From Rheinheimera salexigens (GTDB taxonomy: Bacteria; Pseudomonadota; Gammaproteobacteria; Enterobacterales; Alteromonadaceae), in NCBI RefSeq assembly GCF_001752395.1, contig NZ_MKEK01000001.1, forward strand, positions 247,466 through 311,465: DNA of 64,000 nt, given 5' to 3'. How positions within the stretch are numbered: the stretch's first letter is position 1; each line of letters begins with the position of its first letter. Below the pieces are notes generated by a model, which made no database searches, was not told where the DNA came from, and saw only the letters and a list, made by a program, of their open reading frames with translations. A program made the position numbers and the translations under genes. Below are positions 28,217-38,512 of the stretch, piece by piece.

Positions 28217-30634
28217 TTATTGCTGCCTTAATACCATTGCTGGTTTGCGGCTAGCAACCTGCCAGGCTAAAGCCGCAACGGTGCACCAGCAGATGGTAAA
28301 AGTCGTTAAGGCTGCGAGAAGGTACCACAACGGGTTTTGACTTATGCGTTCGCTAAATTCAGCTAACCAGCGTTCAAGTATCCAAAAGGTTGTTGGTATC
28401 GCCAATATGGCACTTATTGCCATTAGTTTAATGTATTCATTCGCTAATAAGTTCACCAAGCTGAAACGGCTGGCACCTAGTACTTTACGCATGGCTACTT
28501 CACGAGAGCGCTGTTCTGCACTAAAGGCTGCCAAACCAAATAAACCGATGCAGGTTAAGGCAATGGCTAACGCGGCGAATATTGCTATTACTTTACCTTG
28601 CCGTTGCTGATTCTGGTATAAGGAAGTGTAGTCATCGTTTAGCCAGCTAAGTCGTAAGTCTTGACGTTGCAACCGATTACTTAATACTTGCTCTATATTA
28701 GCCCGCACCATCATCGGCTGCTCAGCTTGTATTTTTAGCATAATATTACTGTAATTCATTGGCGAACGACCACAGATCAGTAATAAGGGTTCTTGCTGCG
28801 TTAGTGCCGAACCAATTTGAATATCAGCGACAACACCGACTATTTTCATTCGCAAAGTCGGCGTGTTGCCGGGAAGTAGCCATTGTTGACCAATGGCATC
28901 TTGCAGCTGGCTGTAGCCGGCTTTACGCGCCAGAGATTCGGTAATTATAATCGCTGCAGTGGCATGATCACTATGAATTTGATACCAGTCGCTCTGGTAA
29001 GCCTCACTAAAATCTCGCCCAGCCAAGAGTGTTAAGCCTGCCGTTCTAGCAATATTAAAGCCTGCTCCCATCTGGGCGACTGGTGGCAGAGCGCTGGTTT
29101 GAGTTTGCCCAGGTAAATGAATTTCCATTGCTTGAGAAATTGAATGTGTTAGCTGCATATCGAGTATTGATGCAGTATTTACTCCCTCAACCTTAAGCAA
29201 ACTTTGCAGTAAGCTTTGGCTTTCGTCCCAGAATAGTTGTTCATTATCAATATCTTTTATGATTAGCCTAGCATCACGTTGATAGCCGGTTGGCTGATTT
29301 TGCAGTAGTTGTAGTTGTTGTTGTAGCACAATGCTGGCTACCAAAAGAGCAATAGTAATCGCACCTTGCAATACGAGTAAGCTTTTACGCAGCCAGATGG
29401 CAGTGTTACCGCGCTGAAAGTCCCCACTAAGTACTTTTTTAGCATCAAAAGCTGAGATAAAAACTGCCGGGTATATACCTGCTAAAATACCCACACTAAA
29501 TACACTACCGAGTAAAATCAAACCAAAAGAACCGACATAAATTAGCTCAAGTGGGCGGTCTATCAACAGATTAAATTGGGGTAAAACTAGCTCTACGGCT
29601 ACCGTTGCTAGTAAACCAGCACAACAGGCCATCAGGATAGATTCCAACATAAACTGCACAAATAATTGGCTACGACTCGCTCCTAAGGCTTTACGTACAC
29701 CTACTTCTTTAGCACGTGTTGCAGCCCGGGCTGTACTCATATTGATAAAGTTAATAGCCGCAATGAGTAGTAGAAGAGCCGCAAGAAATAAACAGATATT
29801 TACAGTGTTAGCTGAGCCATTGATTTTAAATTCGTAAGCTAAAGCAGAGTGGAGATGAATATCAGTTAGCGGCCGCAGTTGTAACTCAGAGATATGTTGA
29901 CCGGCATAGGCTTGTTGATTTAGCTGGTTAGATAGCTGCTGCAACATCGCGGTTTTATTAACATCATCGGGCAGATAAAGATAACTGTAAACGTTATTCA
30001 TCGCTAGACTACTGGCCTCTACGCCATCACTAATTCGGCGAAGAGAATCGGCTTGCAAATGGCTTTGTTTCGGCAAACTATAAACTGCAGTTACCGTATA
30101 ATGCTGCTCAGACGCTTGCAATTTTTGGCCTATCGCGTTTTCGCTACCAAATAGCCGCTTAGCTTGTGATTCGGATAAGGCAATTTGATGCGGTTGCGCC
30201 AGTGTTGCGGCTAAATCACCAGACACTACCTCTATCTGAAAAAAGTCAGTAATGTTACTTTCTACAGCCAGCGACCATTCTAGTGTTAGCTGCTGGCTAG
30301 ACTCGCTCAGACGAACTGACAAGGCATCGTTATTTAATCGTGTCAGGTTGATCCTTTCGTCATAGTTCTGTAGCAAGTTTTTCATTGCAGGACTAGAAAC
30401 GGGAAAACGTTGATTAACCGGGACAAATAACTGCTCCAAGCGGTAGGTATTATCTGCGTTAGGGTGCATTTTATCAAAGCCCATTTCGTAATTAGCATAC
30501 AGTAAAACTAACAGCGCAGAAGCTAGGCCGGCCGTTAGCCCCAGCAGATTTAGTGTTAAGTGGGTTTTATGGCGCAGTACCGTACGCGCGCTGGTCGTTA
30601 AATAATTACCCAACATAGTCATTGTATTAAGCAT
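28217..30634 (-). CDS. MacB/FtsX-type ABC transporter permease
   Basis: Inner-membrane permease of about 805 residues with two FtsX repeats. The N-terminal part shows the family opening (LNLLGLTAGLASALL, NYEMGFDKMHPNADNTYRLE) and a large periplasmic domain. FtsX core 1 has MSTARAATRAKEVGVRKALGASR, core 2 has SAEQRSREVAMRKVLGASR. The start is ATG 30634 with GGAGG 7 bases upstream. It overlaps the ATPase stop by 8 bases, so translation is probably coupled. Third gene of the HlyD-ATPase-permease operon, likely mechanotransmission-type export of a peptide, lipid or antibiotic (inference). Confidence 0.9.
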   Translation of the reverse strand: MLNTMTMLGNYLTTSARTVLRHKTHLTLNLLGLTAGLASALLVLLYANYEMGFDKMHPNADNTYRLEQLFVPVNQRFPVSSPAMKNLLQNYDERINLTRLNNDALSVRLSESSQQLTLEWSLAVESNITDFFQIEVVSGDLAATLAQPHQIALSESQAKRLFGSENAIGQKLQASEQHYTVTAVYSLPKQSHLQADSLRRISDGVEASSLAMNNVYSYLYLPDDVNKTAMLQQLSNQLNQQAYAGQHISELQLRPLTDIHLHSALAYEFKINGSANTVNICLFLAALLLLIAAINFINMSTARAATRAKEVGVRKALGASRSQLFVQFMLESILMACCAGLLATVAVELVLPQFNLLIDRPLELIYVGSFGLILLGSVFSVGILAGIYPAVFISAFDAKKVLSGDFQRGNTAIWLRKSLLVLQGAITIALLVASIVLQQQLQLLQNQPTGYQRDARLIIKDIDNEQLFWDESQSLLQSLLKVEGVNTASILDMQLTHSISQAMEIHLPGQTQTSALPPVAQMGAGFNIARTAGLTLLAGRDFSEAYQSDWYQIHSDHATAAIIITESLARKAGYSQLQDAIGQQWLLPGNTPTLRMKIVGVVADIQIGSALTQQEPLLLICGRSPMNYSNIMLKIQAEQPMMVRANIEQVLSNRLQRQDLRLSWLNDDYTSLYQNQQRQGKVIAIFAALAIALTCIGLFGLAAFSAEQRSREVAMRKVLGASRFSLVNLLANEYIKLMAISAILAIPTTFWILERWLAEFSERISQNPLWYLLAALTTFTICWCTVAALAWQVASRKPAMVLRQQ

Positions 30635-31316
30635 ACTTTGCCTCCAGTGCCCGTTCGGTAATAATTTGACCATCTAGCATTCGTACTATGCGGCTGGCAT
30701 AGCGTGACTCATGCTCAGAGTGGGTTACCATGACTATCGTAGTACCTTCGCTATTTAGCTGGCGTAGCATCAGCATTACTTCTTCACTGTTTTTTGAATC
30801 TAAGTTACCGGTTGGTTCATCGGCTAATATGAGTGCTGGGTTAATGACTAAAGCTCGCGCTACCGCGACACGTTGTTGCTGGCCGCCAGATAGCTGCAGC
30901 GGTAGATGATCGGCCCTGTGGTCAATTTGCATCCGTTTTAATATGGCTTCAACTCGTACTTTACGCTCAGCCGCGGCGATGCCTTGATACTGTAGCGGTA
31001 GTTCAACATTTTGAAAGACAGTTAACTCATCAATTAAGTTAAAGCTCTGAAATACAAAGCCTAGCTGGGTTTTTCTTAACTGTGCCAGTTGTTTTTCATT
31101 GTAGTTAGCAATATCAGCACCTTGAAATAAATAAGCGCCAGAGCTTGGGCTATCTAGCATGCCGAGAATACTTAGTAGCGTAGATTTACCGCAGCCTGAA
31201 GGCCCCATAATAGCAACAAAGTCGGCCTGTTCGATGTGTAAATCGATATGGTTTAGTGCAGTGGTTTCTAGCTCGGCGGTGCGAAATACACGGTTTAATT
31301 GTTGTAACTTAATCAT
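30627..31316 (-). CDS. ABC transporter ATPase (MacB/LolD-like)
   Basis: Nucleotide-binding subunit of 229 residues. Walker A GPSGCGKST, Q-loop VFQSFNLIDELT, signature LSGGQQQRVAVARAL, Walker B LILADEPTGNLDS, H-loop VTHS. The start at ATG 31316 is chosen because AAGGA lies just upstream; the longer frame would run into the HlyD gene. It follows the HlyD-type gene by 10 bases and overlaps the permease gene. Confidence 0.95.
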   Translation of the reverse strand: MIKLQQLNRVFRTAELETTALNHIDLHIEQADFVAIMGPSGCGKSTLLSILGMLDSPSSGAYLFQGADIANYNEKQLAQLRKTQLGFVFQSFNLIDELTVFQNVELPLQYQGIAAAERKVRVEAILKRMQIDHRADHLPLQLSGGQQQRVAVARALVINPALILADEPTGNLDSKNSEEVMLMLRQLNSEGTTIVMVTHSEHESRYASRIVRMLDGQIITERALEAKYA

Positions 31317-31326
31317 GATAATATCC

Positions 31327-32577
31327 TTATTGCTGTAGTTGAATAGTATCGGCTTGCGCAAAGTCGCGATAGCCTGAAGTAATAACTTGATCACCAACAT
31401 TTAAACCGCTGATAATTTCAATTTGGTTTGCGCTTTGTCGGCCAAGCGTTACTGCTTGTTTATGCGCGATAGCGGTTTTGCTGTTTAATACATAGACATA
31501 TTTAGCGGCGCTGTCGGCCAAATAAGCCCCCTGAGGTAGCACTAATGCAGTTTGTTGCTGCTGCTCTAACAGCAAGGTGATATTTACTGACTGGCCGCGC
31601 TTGATCTCGGCTACTTCTGGTAGATTAAATTCAAGCTGAAACTGGTTATTGATCACTCGGCTGTCAATACGGTTCAAAGTAAGAGAAATTTCCTGCTGAT
31701 TGAGTAACGCAGTAGCTTGCATGGCCAAATTAACGCGGTTTAAATAAAACTCATCAACACTGGCAACTAACTTGTAACGGTCAGGAATATCAATCTGACC
31801 CATACGGCTGCCTGGCGCTTTAGACTCACCAGCTTCAACATTAAACTCACTTAAATAACCGCTAATTGGCGCACGAACCAATAAGTTCGTCACGTTTAGG
31901 CGGGCAAATTCCAGGTTTTTTGTCAACATTTGTACGCTTTCGCTTAACTGACTAAGTTGCTGTTGCCGAATGGCTTCCTCTTGCTGTTGTTGCTGCTGTG
32001 TTAGCTCAAGACGCTGCAGTTGATAGCTCAAGTCTTGTTGCATATTTAGCAAGCTTTCTTTTGCTAGTACGCCAGACTTTACCAATGGCTCGGTTTGGCT
32101 AAGGTTGCGTTTTAGCGTACGTATTTGATGTTCAATATCTAGCACATCGCGCTTTAGATTTAGCCGGTTAGTTTCAATTGTCATTTGGGTATTACGCAGA
32201 AAATTCATCTGCTCAGTAACTTGTGCTTCGCGGCTAATTAAATCTAACTGCAACGCAGTGTTACTAAGCCGTACTAACGGCTGGCCTTTGGTGACGAACT
32301 GACCTTGCTCGGCTAGTTTTTCTTCTACGCGACCGCCTTCAATAACATCTAGAAATACGGTTTTTTGCGGTAACACATTGGCACGTAAGGCGATACTTTC
32401 TTGCAAAACTTGTAGCTTTACTACTGCGGTGCTAACTGAACTAATAGGTAATAGCACCGATGTTGTAGCGTTGCTTTGCCATGTAATGCCAAACCAGACT
32501 GCGGTAATAACAACCACGATCGCAATTGCCGGTTTTAATATGCGGTGCGAAGTTGAGCGGCTTAGTTTCTTATCCAT
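31327..32577 (-). CDS. HlyD/MacA-type periplasmic adaptor
   Basis: Membrane-fusion protein of the RND/HlyD family (416 residues) linking the ABC permease to an outer-membrane channel. An N-terminal anchor helix spans about 15-33. The first lipoyl half has VIEGGRVEEKLAEQGQFVTKGQPL. A Gln-rich coiled-coil hairpin covers about 110-220. The second lipoyl half reads LLVRAPISGYLSEFNVEAGE. Beta-barrel and membrane-proximal domains follow. GGAG lies 8 bases before the ATG. It is first gene of the export operon, downstream of a -24/-12 promoter at 32636-32652. No TolC gene is in the window. Confidence 0.93.
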   Translation of the reverse strand: MDKKLSRSTSHRILKPAIAIVVVITAVWFGITWQSNATTSVLLPISSVSTAVVKLQVLQESIALRANVLPQKTVFLDVIEGGRVEEKLAEQGQFVTKGQPLVRLSNTALQLDLISREAQVTEQMNFLRNTQMTIETNRLNLKRDVLDIEHQIRTLKRNLSQTEPLVKSGVLAKESLLNMQQDLSYQLQRLELTQQQQQQEEAIRQQQLSQLSESVQMLTKNLEFARLNVTNLLVRAPISGYLSEFNVEAGESKAPGSRMGQIDIPDRYKLVASVDEFYLNRVNLAMQATALLNQQEISLTLNRIDSRVINNQFQLEFNLPEVAEIKRGQSVNITLLLEQQQQTALVLPQGAYLADSAAKYVYVLNSKTAIAHKQAVTLGRQSANQIEIISGLNVGDQVITSGYRDFAQADTIQLQQ

Positions 32578-32635
32578 TTTTTAGCTCCTAAGATAGGGTT
32601 GCTTTTACTTATGTCAGTACTCATACAAGTACTAG

Positions 32636-32652
32636 AGCAATGGATGTGCCAA
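32636..32652 (-). promoter_or_regulatory. Sigma-54 (-24/-12) promoter of the HlyD-ABC operon
   Basis: The minus strand reads TTGGCACATCCATTGCT: a perfect TGGCAC -24 box, correct spacing and TTGC at -12. Predicted transcription start is near 32626, leaving a leader of about 49 bases to the HlyD ATG. The divergent gene encodes a sigma-54 activator. Confidence 0.85.
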
Positions 32653-32701
32653 ATATAAAGTTGTTTAAGATCAGTATTTTATATTGTGTATTATTTAATT
32701 G

Positions 32702-32740
32702 TGTCCGCTGGTGGTACAGCTAAGTGTCCACAAGTGAACA
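32702..32740. promoter_or_regulatory. Probable enhancer (UAS) for the sigma-54 activator
   Basis: TGTCCACAAGTGAACA (32725-32740) is a near-perfect 16-bp palindrome (TGTyCAC half-sites). A degenerate copy starting TGTCCGC lies 23 bases away at 32702. They sit about 75-115 bases upstream of the predicted start, normal for NtrC-type enhancers. Confidence 0.55.
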
Positions 32741-32835
32741 GTTTGGCAATGACATAAGCTGCATGCATTGAAAGCTTGTTGCCAAGTTGTAGCCTTTTCG
32801 GTAGGGTGCAGTGATTACAACGTTGGGGTTTTTCG

Positions 32836-34227
32836 ATGAAGCAGCCATATCATGTGCTAGTGCTGGATGATAATCAGGATATTCTTATTGCCAGTCGAAT
32901 TTTTTTGAAGCAACATTTTGCGCAAATAACTACATTGCATGATCCCGCTCAGTTGCTTAGCACGTTAAGCAGTCAGCCGATTGATTTACTACTACTAGAT
33001 ATGAACTTTAGCCGAGATACCCAAAGTGGTGAAGAAGGACTGTTTTATTTACAGCAGGCGTTAAAAGCTCAACCCCAGTTAAAAGTGGTTATGATGACTG
33101 CCTACGCAGCCTTGCCGTTAGCAGTGCGGGCAATGCAACTGGGTGCGGTTAATTTTATTGCAAAGCCCTGGCAGAATGAGCAGTTATTACAGGCGTTGCA
33201 GCAGGCATTACAAACCACTATTAAGCCTTCACCGAAGCCAGCAAATATGCTGGCAAAAGCTAGGACATCAGCTGCTTCTATAATAGATAGGATCCCGCTT
33301 TTGGGTGATAGCAGAGCTATGCAGCAAGTGCTGCGCACTATTGAAAAAGTAGCTGCTACTGATGCCAATATTTTGTTGCTTGGTGAAAGCGGTACCGGTA
33401 AAACTTTGGTAGCACAGGCTATTCATCAAGCATCTAATCGTGCTGCAGCGCCTATGGTTAGTGTTGATATGGGCAGTTTAAGCAGTAGCTTGCTAGAAAG
33501 TGAGTTATTTGGCCATAAAAAAGGCGCTTTTACCGATGCTAAAGCCGATAATGCTGGCCGTTTTGTTGAAGCGACTGGTGGTACTTTATTTTTAGATGAG
33601 TTGGCTAATTTAGCCTTGCCAGAACAGACTAAGTTATTAGCTGCCTTACAAAACCGCACTGTGGTGCCAGTCGGCGCTAGCCAGCCGGTAGCAGTTGATA
33701 TTCGTTTAATCTGTGCCACTAATGAAGACTTACATCAGGCTGTAGCTAGTGGCTTATTCCGCCAAGACTTGTTGTACCGTATTAATACAGTCGAAATAAC
33801 ATTACCGCCACTGCGATCAAGAAAACAAGATATCATTCCGTTACTAAACTGGTATTTACAGTATTATGGCCAACGTTATCAGCGCACTGATTTACAAATC
33901 AGTAGCTGTGATCAACGTTTATTACAGCAATATGATTGGCCGGGAAATGTGCGGCAGTTAGCGCATGCAGTTGAGCGTGCGGTAGTGCTTGCTGATAAGG
34001 GCAAGCTGGATTTCAGCCAGTTACAAAGTACCTCAGAGCAAGCGTTGGCATTAACTGACTCAAATACTGCTCAAGCAGAAGATGCCGACTTTATGTTGGA
34101 ACTAGTTGAAGAAAAAACCATTCGCCAAGCCTTGCAGTATTTTCAGGGTAATGTCAGTCAGGCTGCTAAAGCCTTGGGTTTAACTCGAGGTGCTTTATAT
34201 CGGCGCTTAGAAAAATATGGGCTTTAA
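32836..34227 (+). CDS. Sigma-54-dependent response regulator (NtrC family)
   Basis: Three-domain activator of 463 residues. The receiver has acidic pocket D11-D12, phospho-acceptor D55, T88 and K110. The AAA+ domain has Walker A GESGTGKT (183-190), a GAFTDA loop (230-235) in place of the usual GAFTGA, a Walker B LFLDELANL and an arginine-finger region. A Fis-type helix-turn-helix closes it (NVSQAAKALGLTRGALYRRLEK). It is divergent from the HlyD-ABC operon and overlaps the histidine kinase gene, so it is the direct candidate activator of the -24/-12 promoter. Confidence 0.94.
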   Translation: MKQPYHVLVLDDNQDILIASRIFLKQHFAQITTLHDPAQLLSTLSSQPIDLLLLDMNFSRDTQSGEEGLFYLQQALKAQPQLKVVMMTAYAALPLAVRAMQLGAVNFIAKPWQNEQLLQALQQALQTTIKPSPKPANMLAKARTSAASIIDRIPLLGDSRAMQQVLRTIEKVAATDANILLLGESGTGKTLVAQAIHQASNRAAAPMVSVDMGSLSSSLLESELFGHKKGAFTDAKADNAGRFVEATGGTLFLDELANLALPEQTKLLAALQNRTVVPVGASQPVAVDIRLICATNEDLHQAVASGLFRQDLLYRINTVEITLPPLRSRKQDIIPLLNWYLQYYGQRYQRTDLQISSCDQRLLQQYDWPGNVRQLAHAVERAVVLADKGKLDFSQLQSTSEQALALTDSNTAQAEDADFMLELVEEKTIRQALQYFQGNVSQAAKALGLTRGALYRRLEKYGL

Positions 34228-35584
34228 TATGCGTTTACTTGTGCTATTAAGTAGCTTTGGTGTGTTGCTATTGTGCGCCGCTAACGTTTGGTTAAACGGG
34301 CCTTCGGCATTAGCAATTTTGCTAACACTCACTACGGCGTTAATAGCTTGGCAGATTTGGCAACACAGCCAATTACAGCAACGACAAACAACGTTAGTAT
34401 TAAAGGCGTTAGCTAATCAAGATACGTCGTTAACCATACGTGGCCAGCCGCGCTTGCAGAGTTTATTGGCAGAGGTGCAACAGCAACTTAGTGAAAGCCG
34501 GCGTCAAGCAGAAGCTAAAGCGCAGTATTTGCAAACATTACTTAGCCAGTTAGATATTGCGGTTCTTGAGTTTACTGATAGTGGTGAATTGTTGCAGGCT
34601 AACCCTGCGGCACAACGGCTGTTATCAGTGGTGCAATTCAAACAACTGCAACAAGGTCAGTTTGAACCTGCCAATTTACAACAGCTTGCCATAATTTTAC
34701 AGCAAACAAATACCCATTATCAGGGCCAGTTTCAGTGGCAACAACTAGGTTATACCGACCGTTTAGCGCTAAGTATAGTTTGTACCCGTATCGCTGGGCA
34801 GGTACGTAAGTTGGTTACGCTACAAAGTATTGACCAGGCATTATTGCAACAAGAAGTACAAGCCTATCAGCAAATGACTCAAGTATTGACTCATGAGATT
34901 GCTAATTCGGTAACGCCGATGGCATCGCTGGCACAAAGTTGCCAGCATATTTTACCTGCTGCTGACACGGTATTAAACCAAGAGCAGCATACTGATTTAA
35001 CCGACGCTTTGGCGACCATTTTACGCCGCGGCCAGCATTTAACCGAATTTATTCTATCATTTAACCAGCTTAGCCAACCGGTGCAACCTCGTTTACTGCA
35101 GATAGATTTAGTCGAAGTGATAAAGAATTGCTTAGCTTTACAGCGTGAAGCATTTCAACAGCAGTCTATTGAGGTGCAACTGATGATGCCGCCTCAAGTA
35201 AAGTTATGGTTAGATGAAGCATTAATAGAGCAAGTAATCATTAATTTACTGCAAAATGCGCTTGATGCTATGTATGACGTAGTACAAAAGCAGTTAACGA
35301 TAAACTTACAGCACAATATCCAGCAACTTTGGCAGCTAGATATTGTTGATAATGGGCCAGGCATTAGCGAGCAAGTCGCGCAGCAGATATTTATCCCGTT
35401 TTTTACCACTAAACAGACAGGATCAGGTATTGGCTTGAGTTTATCACGTGCATTATTACAGGCGCAGGATGCACAATTGCAGTATTTACCAAGCTATTTG
35501 TCGAATAGCATGTCGAGCAATACTATAAAAAACAAACCGAGCATTACACCCGGCAGTTGCTTTAGAATTGTATTTAAACAGTAG
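34217..35584 (+). CDS. Sensor histidine kinase paired with the sigma-54 regulator
   Basis: Membrane kinase of 455 residues. Two hydrophobic segments near residues 6-24 and 30-47 enclose almost no periplasmic loop, so sensing is probably intramembrane or cytoplasmic. A coiled coil and PAS-like domain (about 85-205) precede the kinase core. H-box LTHEIANSVTP with H226, N-box INLLQNALDAM, G1 DNGPGIS and G2 GSGIGLSLSRAL are intact. The reading frame overlaps the regulator stop; an ATG at 34229, one base past that stop, is an alternative start. It forms a two-component pair controlling the export operon. Confidence 0.92.
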   Translation: MGFNMRLLVLLSSFGVLLLCAANVWLNGPSALAILLTLTTALIAWQIWQHSQLQQRQTTLVLKALANQDTSLTIRGQPRLQSLLAEVQQQLSESRRQAEAKAQYLQTLLSQLDIAVLEFTDSGELLQANPAAQRLLSVVQFKQLQQGQFEPANLQQLAIILQQTNTHYQGQFQWQQLGYTDRLALSIVCTRIAGQVRKLVTLQSIDQALLQQEVQAYQQMTQVLTHEIANSVTPMASLAQSCQHILPAADTVLNQEQHTDLTDALATILRRGQHLTEFILSFNQLSQPVQPRLLQIDLVEVIKNCLALQREAFQQQSIEVQLMMPPQVKLWLDEALIEQVIINLLQNALDAMYDVVQKQLTINLQHNIQQLWQLDIVDNGPGISEQVAQQIFIPFFTTKQTGSGIGLSLSRALLQAQDAQLQYLPSYLSNSMSSNTIKNKPSITPGSCFRIVFKQ

Positions 35585-35603
35585 CTGTTAGCAAATCATT
35601 TGC

Positions 35604-38428
35604 TTACGCTAAAAGCGGCTTTAAGTAATGGCCTGTATAAGACTGCTCACAATCGGCTACTTGTTCTGGCGTGCCGGCAATTAAAATTTCACCACCACCG
35701 CTACCGCCTTCTGGGCCTAAATCGACTACCCAATCGGCGGTTTTTACTACATCTAAATTATGCTCGATCACAACAATAGTATTGCCGTGGTCACGCAAAC
35801 GATGCAACACATTAAGTAATTGCTGAATATCATAAAAATGCAGACCAGTGGTTGGCTCATCTAAAATATACAAGGTTTTACCGGTGTCACGTTTGCTTAG
35901 CTCACGGGCTAATTTAACCCGTTGTGCTTCACCACCAGACAAGGTTGTCGCCGACTGGCCAAGCTTGATATAACTTAAGCCGACATCCATCAGAGTTTGT
36001 AATTTACGTTTAATCGCCGGTATTGCAGCAAAATATTCCAGTGCATCTTCCACTGTCATATCTAACACTTGGTGAATATTTTTACCTTTATACTTAATTT
36101 CTAAGGTTTCGCGATTATAACGCTTACTGTTACACACATCGCAAGGCACGATCAGACGTCGGCTAAAAAGTGCATTTCTACTTTAATAAGACCATCACCT
36201 TGGCAAGCTTCACAACGGCCACCTTTAACGTTAAAGCTAAAGCGACCAACTTGATAACCACGTGAACGAGCTTCTTGGGTGCCAGCAAATAACTCACGTA
36301 CGCCAGTAAAAATGCCGGTGTAAGTGGCGGCATTTGAACGTGGTGTACGACCAATAGGGCTTTGGTTAATATCGATAACTTTATCAAAGTGATCTAAACC
36401 GGTAATTTCACGATGCGCGGCCGGATCGGGCCCTTCGCCTCTATTTAATACCCGTTGCGCCACCCGATATAGGGTGTCGTTAATTAAGGTAGATTTGCCT
36501 GAACCAGACACGCCAGTAATACAGGTCATTAAACCAAACGGAATGGCTAAGTCGACATTTTTTAGGTTATTGCCGGTCGCGTCCAGCACTTTAAGCCATT
36601 TGTCGCCCACGGGCGTACGCTGCTCTGGTATGGCAATTTTACGAGCCCCAGATAAGTATTGTCCGGTTAACGATTTAGGTTCAGCCATGACTTGCTCTAA
36701 GCTACCTTGAGCAACAATATAACCGCCATGGACACCGGCACCTGGGCCAATATCAATAATATGATCAGCTAAGCGCACAGCTTCTTCGTCGTGTTCGACT
36801 ACGATAACGGTGTTACCTAAGTCGCGTAAATGGCGCAAGGTGCCAAGCAGGCGGTCGTTATCACGTTGGTGTAAGCCAATCGACGGCTCATCCAGCACAT
36901 ACATAACGCCGACCAAACCGGCACCAATTTGGCTGGCTAAGCGAATACGCTGAGCTTCACCGCCAGATAAGGTTTCGGCACTGCGCGACAGGTTTAAATA
37001 ATTTAAGCCAACGTTGACTAAGAAACTAAGCCGATCTTGAATTTCTTTTAATATTTTTTCGGCAATTTGGCCTTTTTGACCTTTAAGGCTAAGTTGCTGG
37101 AAATAAACCATGCAATCGCCAATGGATAGCTCAACAATATTAGGTAAGTTAGTTTTACCAATAAACACGTGGCGTGCTTCTTCACGTAACCGAGTGCCGC
37201 TACAACTAGGGCAAGGCTGGGTGGCTAAATATTTGCTTAGCTCTTCGCGCACCGAGTTAGACTCTGTTTCCCGATAGCGCCGTTCCATATTAGGCAAAAT
37301 GCCTTCAAATGGGTGGCTACGCAGTACGATATCGCCACGATCGTTTAAGTACTTAAATTCTATAACAGTATGGCCACTACCTTGCAAAATGGCTTTTTGC
37401 TGGGCTTTGCTTAAGCTAGAAAAGGGCACATCTAGCTCAAACTTATAATGCGCAGCTAGTGATTTTAGCATTTGAAAATAATAGAAGTTACGTTTATCCC
37501 AACCGCGAATAGCACCGCCCGCTAAACTAAGTTCGTCACTGACAATCACTTTTTTGGGGTCAAAATATTGTTTAACGCCTAAACCATCACAGCTTTGACA
37601 TGCGCCAGCGGGGTTATTAAACGAGAACATTCTCGGCTCTAATTCTGCCATGGAATAACCGCAAGTAGGACAGGCAAAATTAGCCGAAAACACTAATTCT
37701 TCGGCGTCGGGATCATCCATCAACGCCACTTTAGCTATGCCGCCGGATAATGCTAACGCCGTTTCAAACGACTCGGCTAAGCGTAATTTAACGTCGTCAC
37801 GGACTTTTATCCGGTCGATAACCACTTCAATGGTATGTTTTTTGTGTAAGTCTAAGCTTGGCGGATCAGATAAATCGCACACTTCGCCATCTATGCGAGC
37901 GCGAATATAACCCTGCGCAGCCAGGCCTTCTAATAATTTAACGTGTTCGCCTTTACGATCTTGCACCACAGGTGCCAACACCATTAATTTAGTATCGTTA
38001 TCAAAGGTGGTCACTTTATCCACCATTTCACTGATGGTTTGCGCGGCTAAGGGCAAATTATGATTTGGGCAACGCGGTTCGCCAACGCGAGCAAATAACA
38101 GTCGCAGATAATCGTAAATCTCGGTAATAGTCCCGACAGTCGAACGCGGGTTATGTGAAGTCGATTTTTGCTCAATCGATATCGCTGGTGATAAGCCTTC
38201 AATGTGATCGACATCTGGCTTTTCCATTAAGCTTAAAAATTGCCGAGCATAAGCGGATAAAGACTCAACATAACGCCGTTGGCCTTCGGCATATAGGGTA
38301 TCAAATGCGAGTGATGATTTTCCTGAGCCTGATAAACCGGTAATAACAATTAATTTATCACGCGGTATAACCAGCGAAATGTTTTTTAAGTTGTGGGTAC
38401 GGGCACCACGAATATCAATTTTCTTCAT
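35604..38428 (-). pseudogene. uvrA: uvrA, excinuclease ABC subunit A, split by a frameshift
   Basis: Damage-recognition ATPase of nucleotide excision repair. The frame from 38428 to 36152 encodes 758 residues, with Walker [10 protein letters not shown] (31-39), the first zinc module, both ABC signatures and the second Walker [10 protein letters not shown]. It ends in a TGA after HFLADV. The remaining 181 residues (36149 to 35604) continue in another frame from VPCDVC. Where related proteins have one residue (Y) between these blocks, five bases are present, equal to a 2-base insertion or 1-base loss. The break is inside the C-terminal zinc hairpin. Everything else is well conserved, so a sequencing error or very recent mutation is likely. 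Confidence 0.9.
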
Positions 38429-38512
38429 TTCAGCCTTATTTCAAGTTTCGCTTTTATACGCACTCACTATTATTGCAGATCTATGCGTTTTTTTTAAGCA
38501 TTGCCCAGTATA

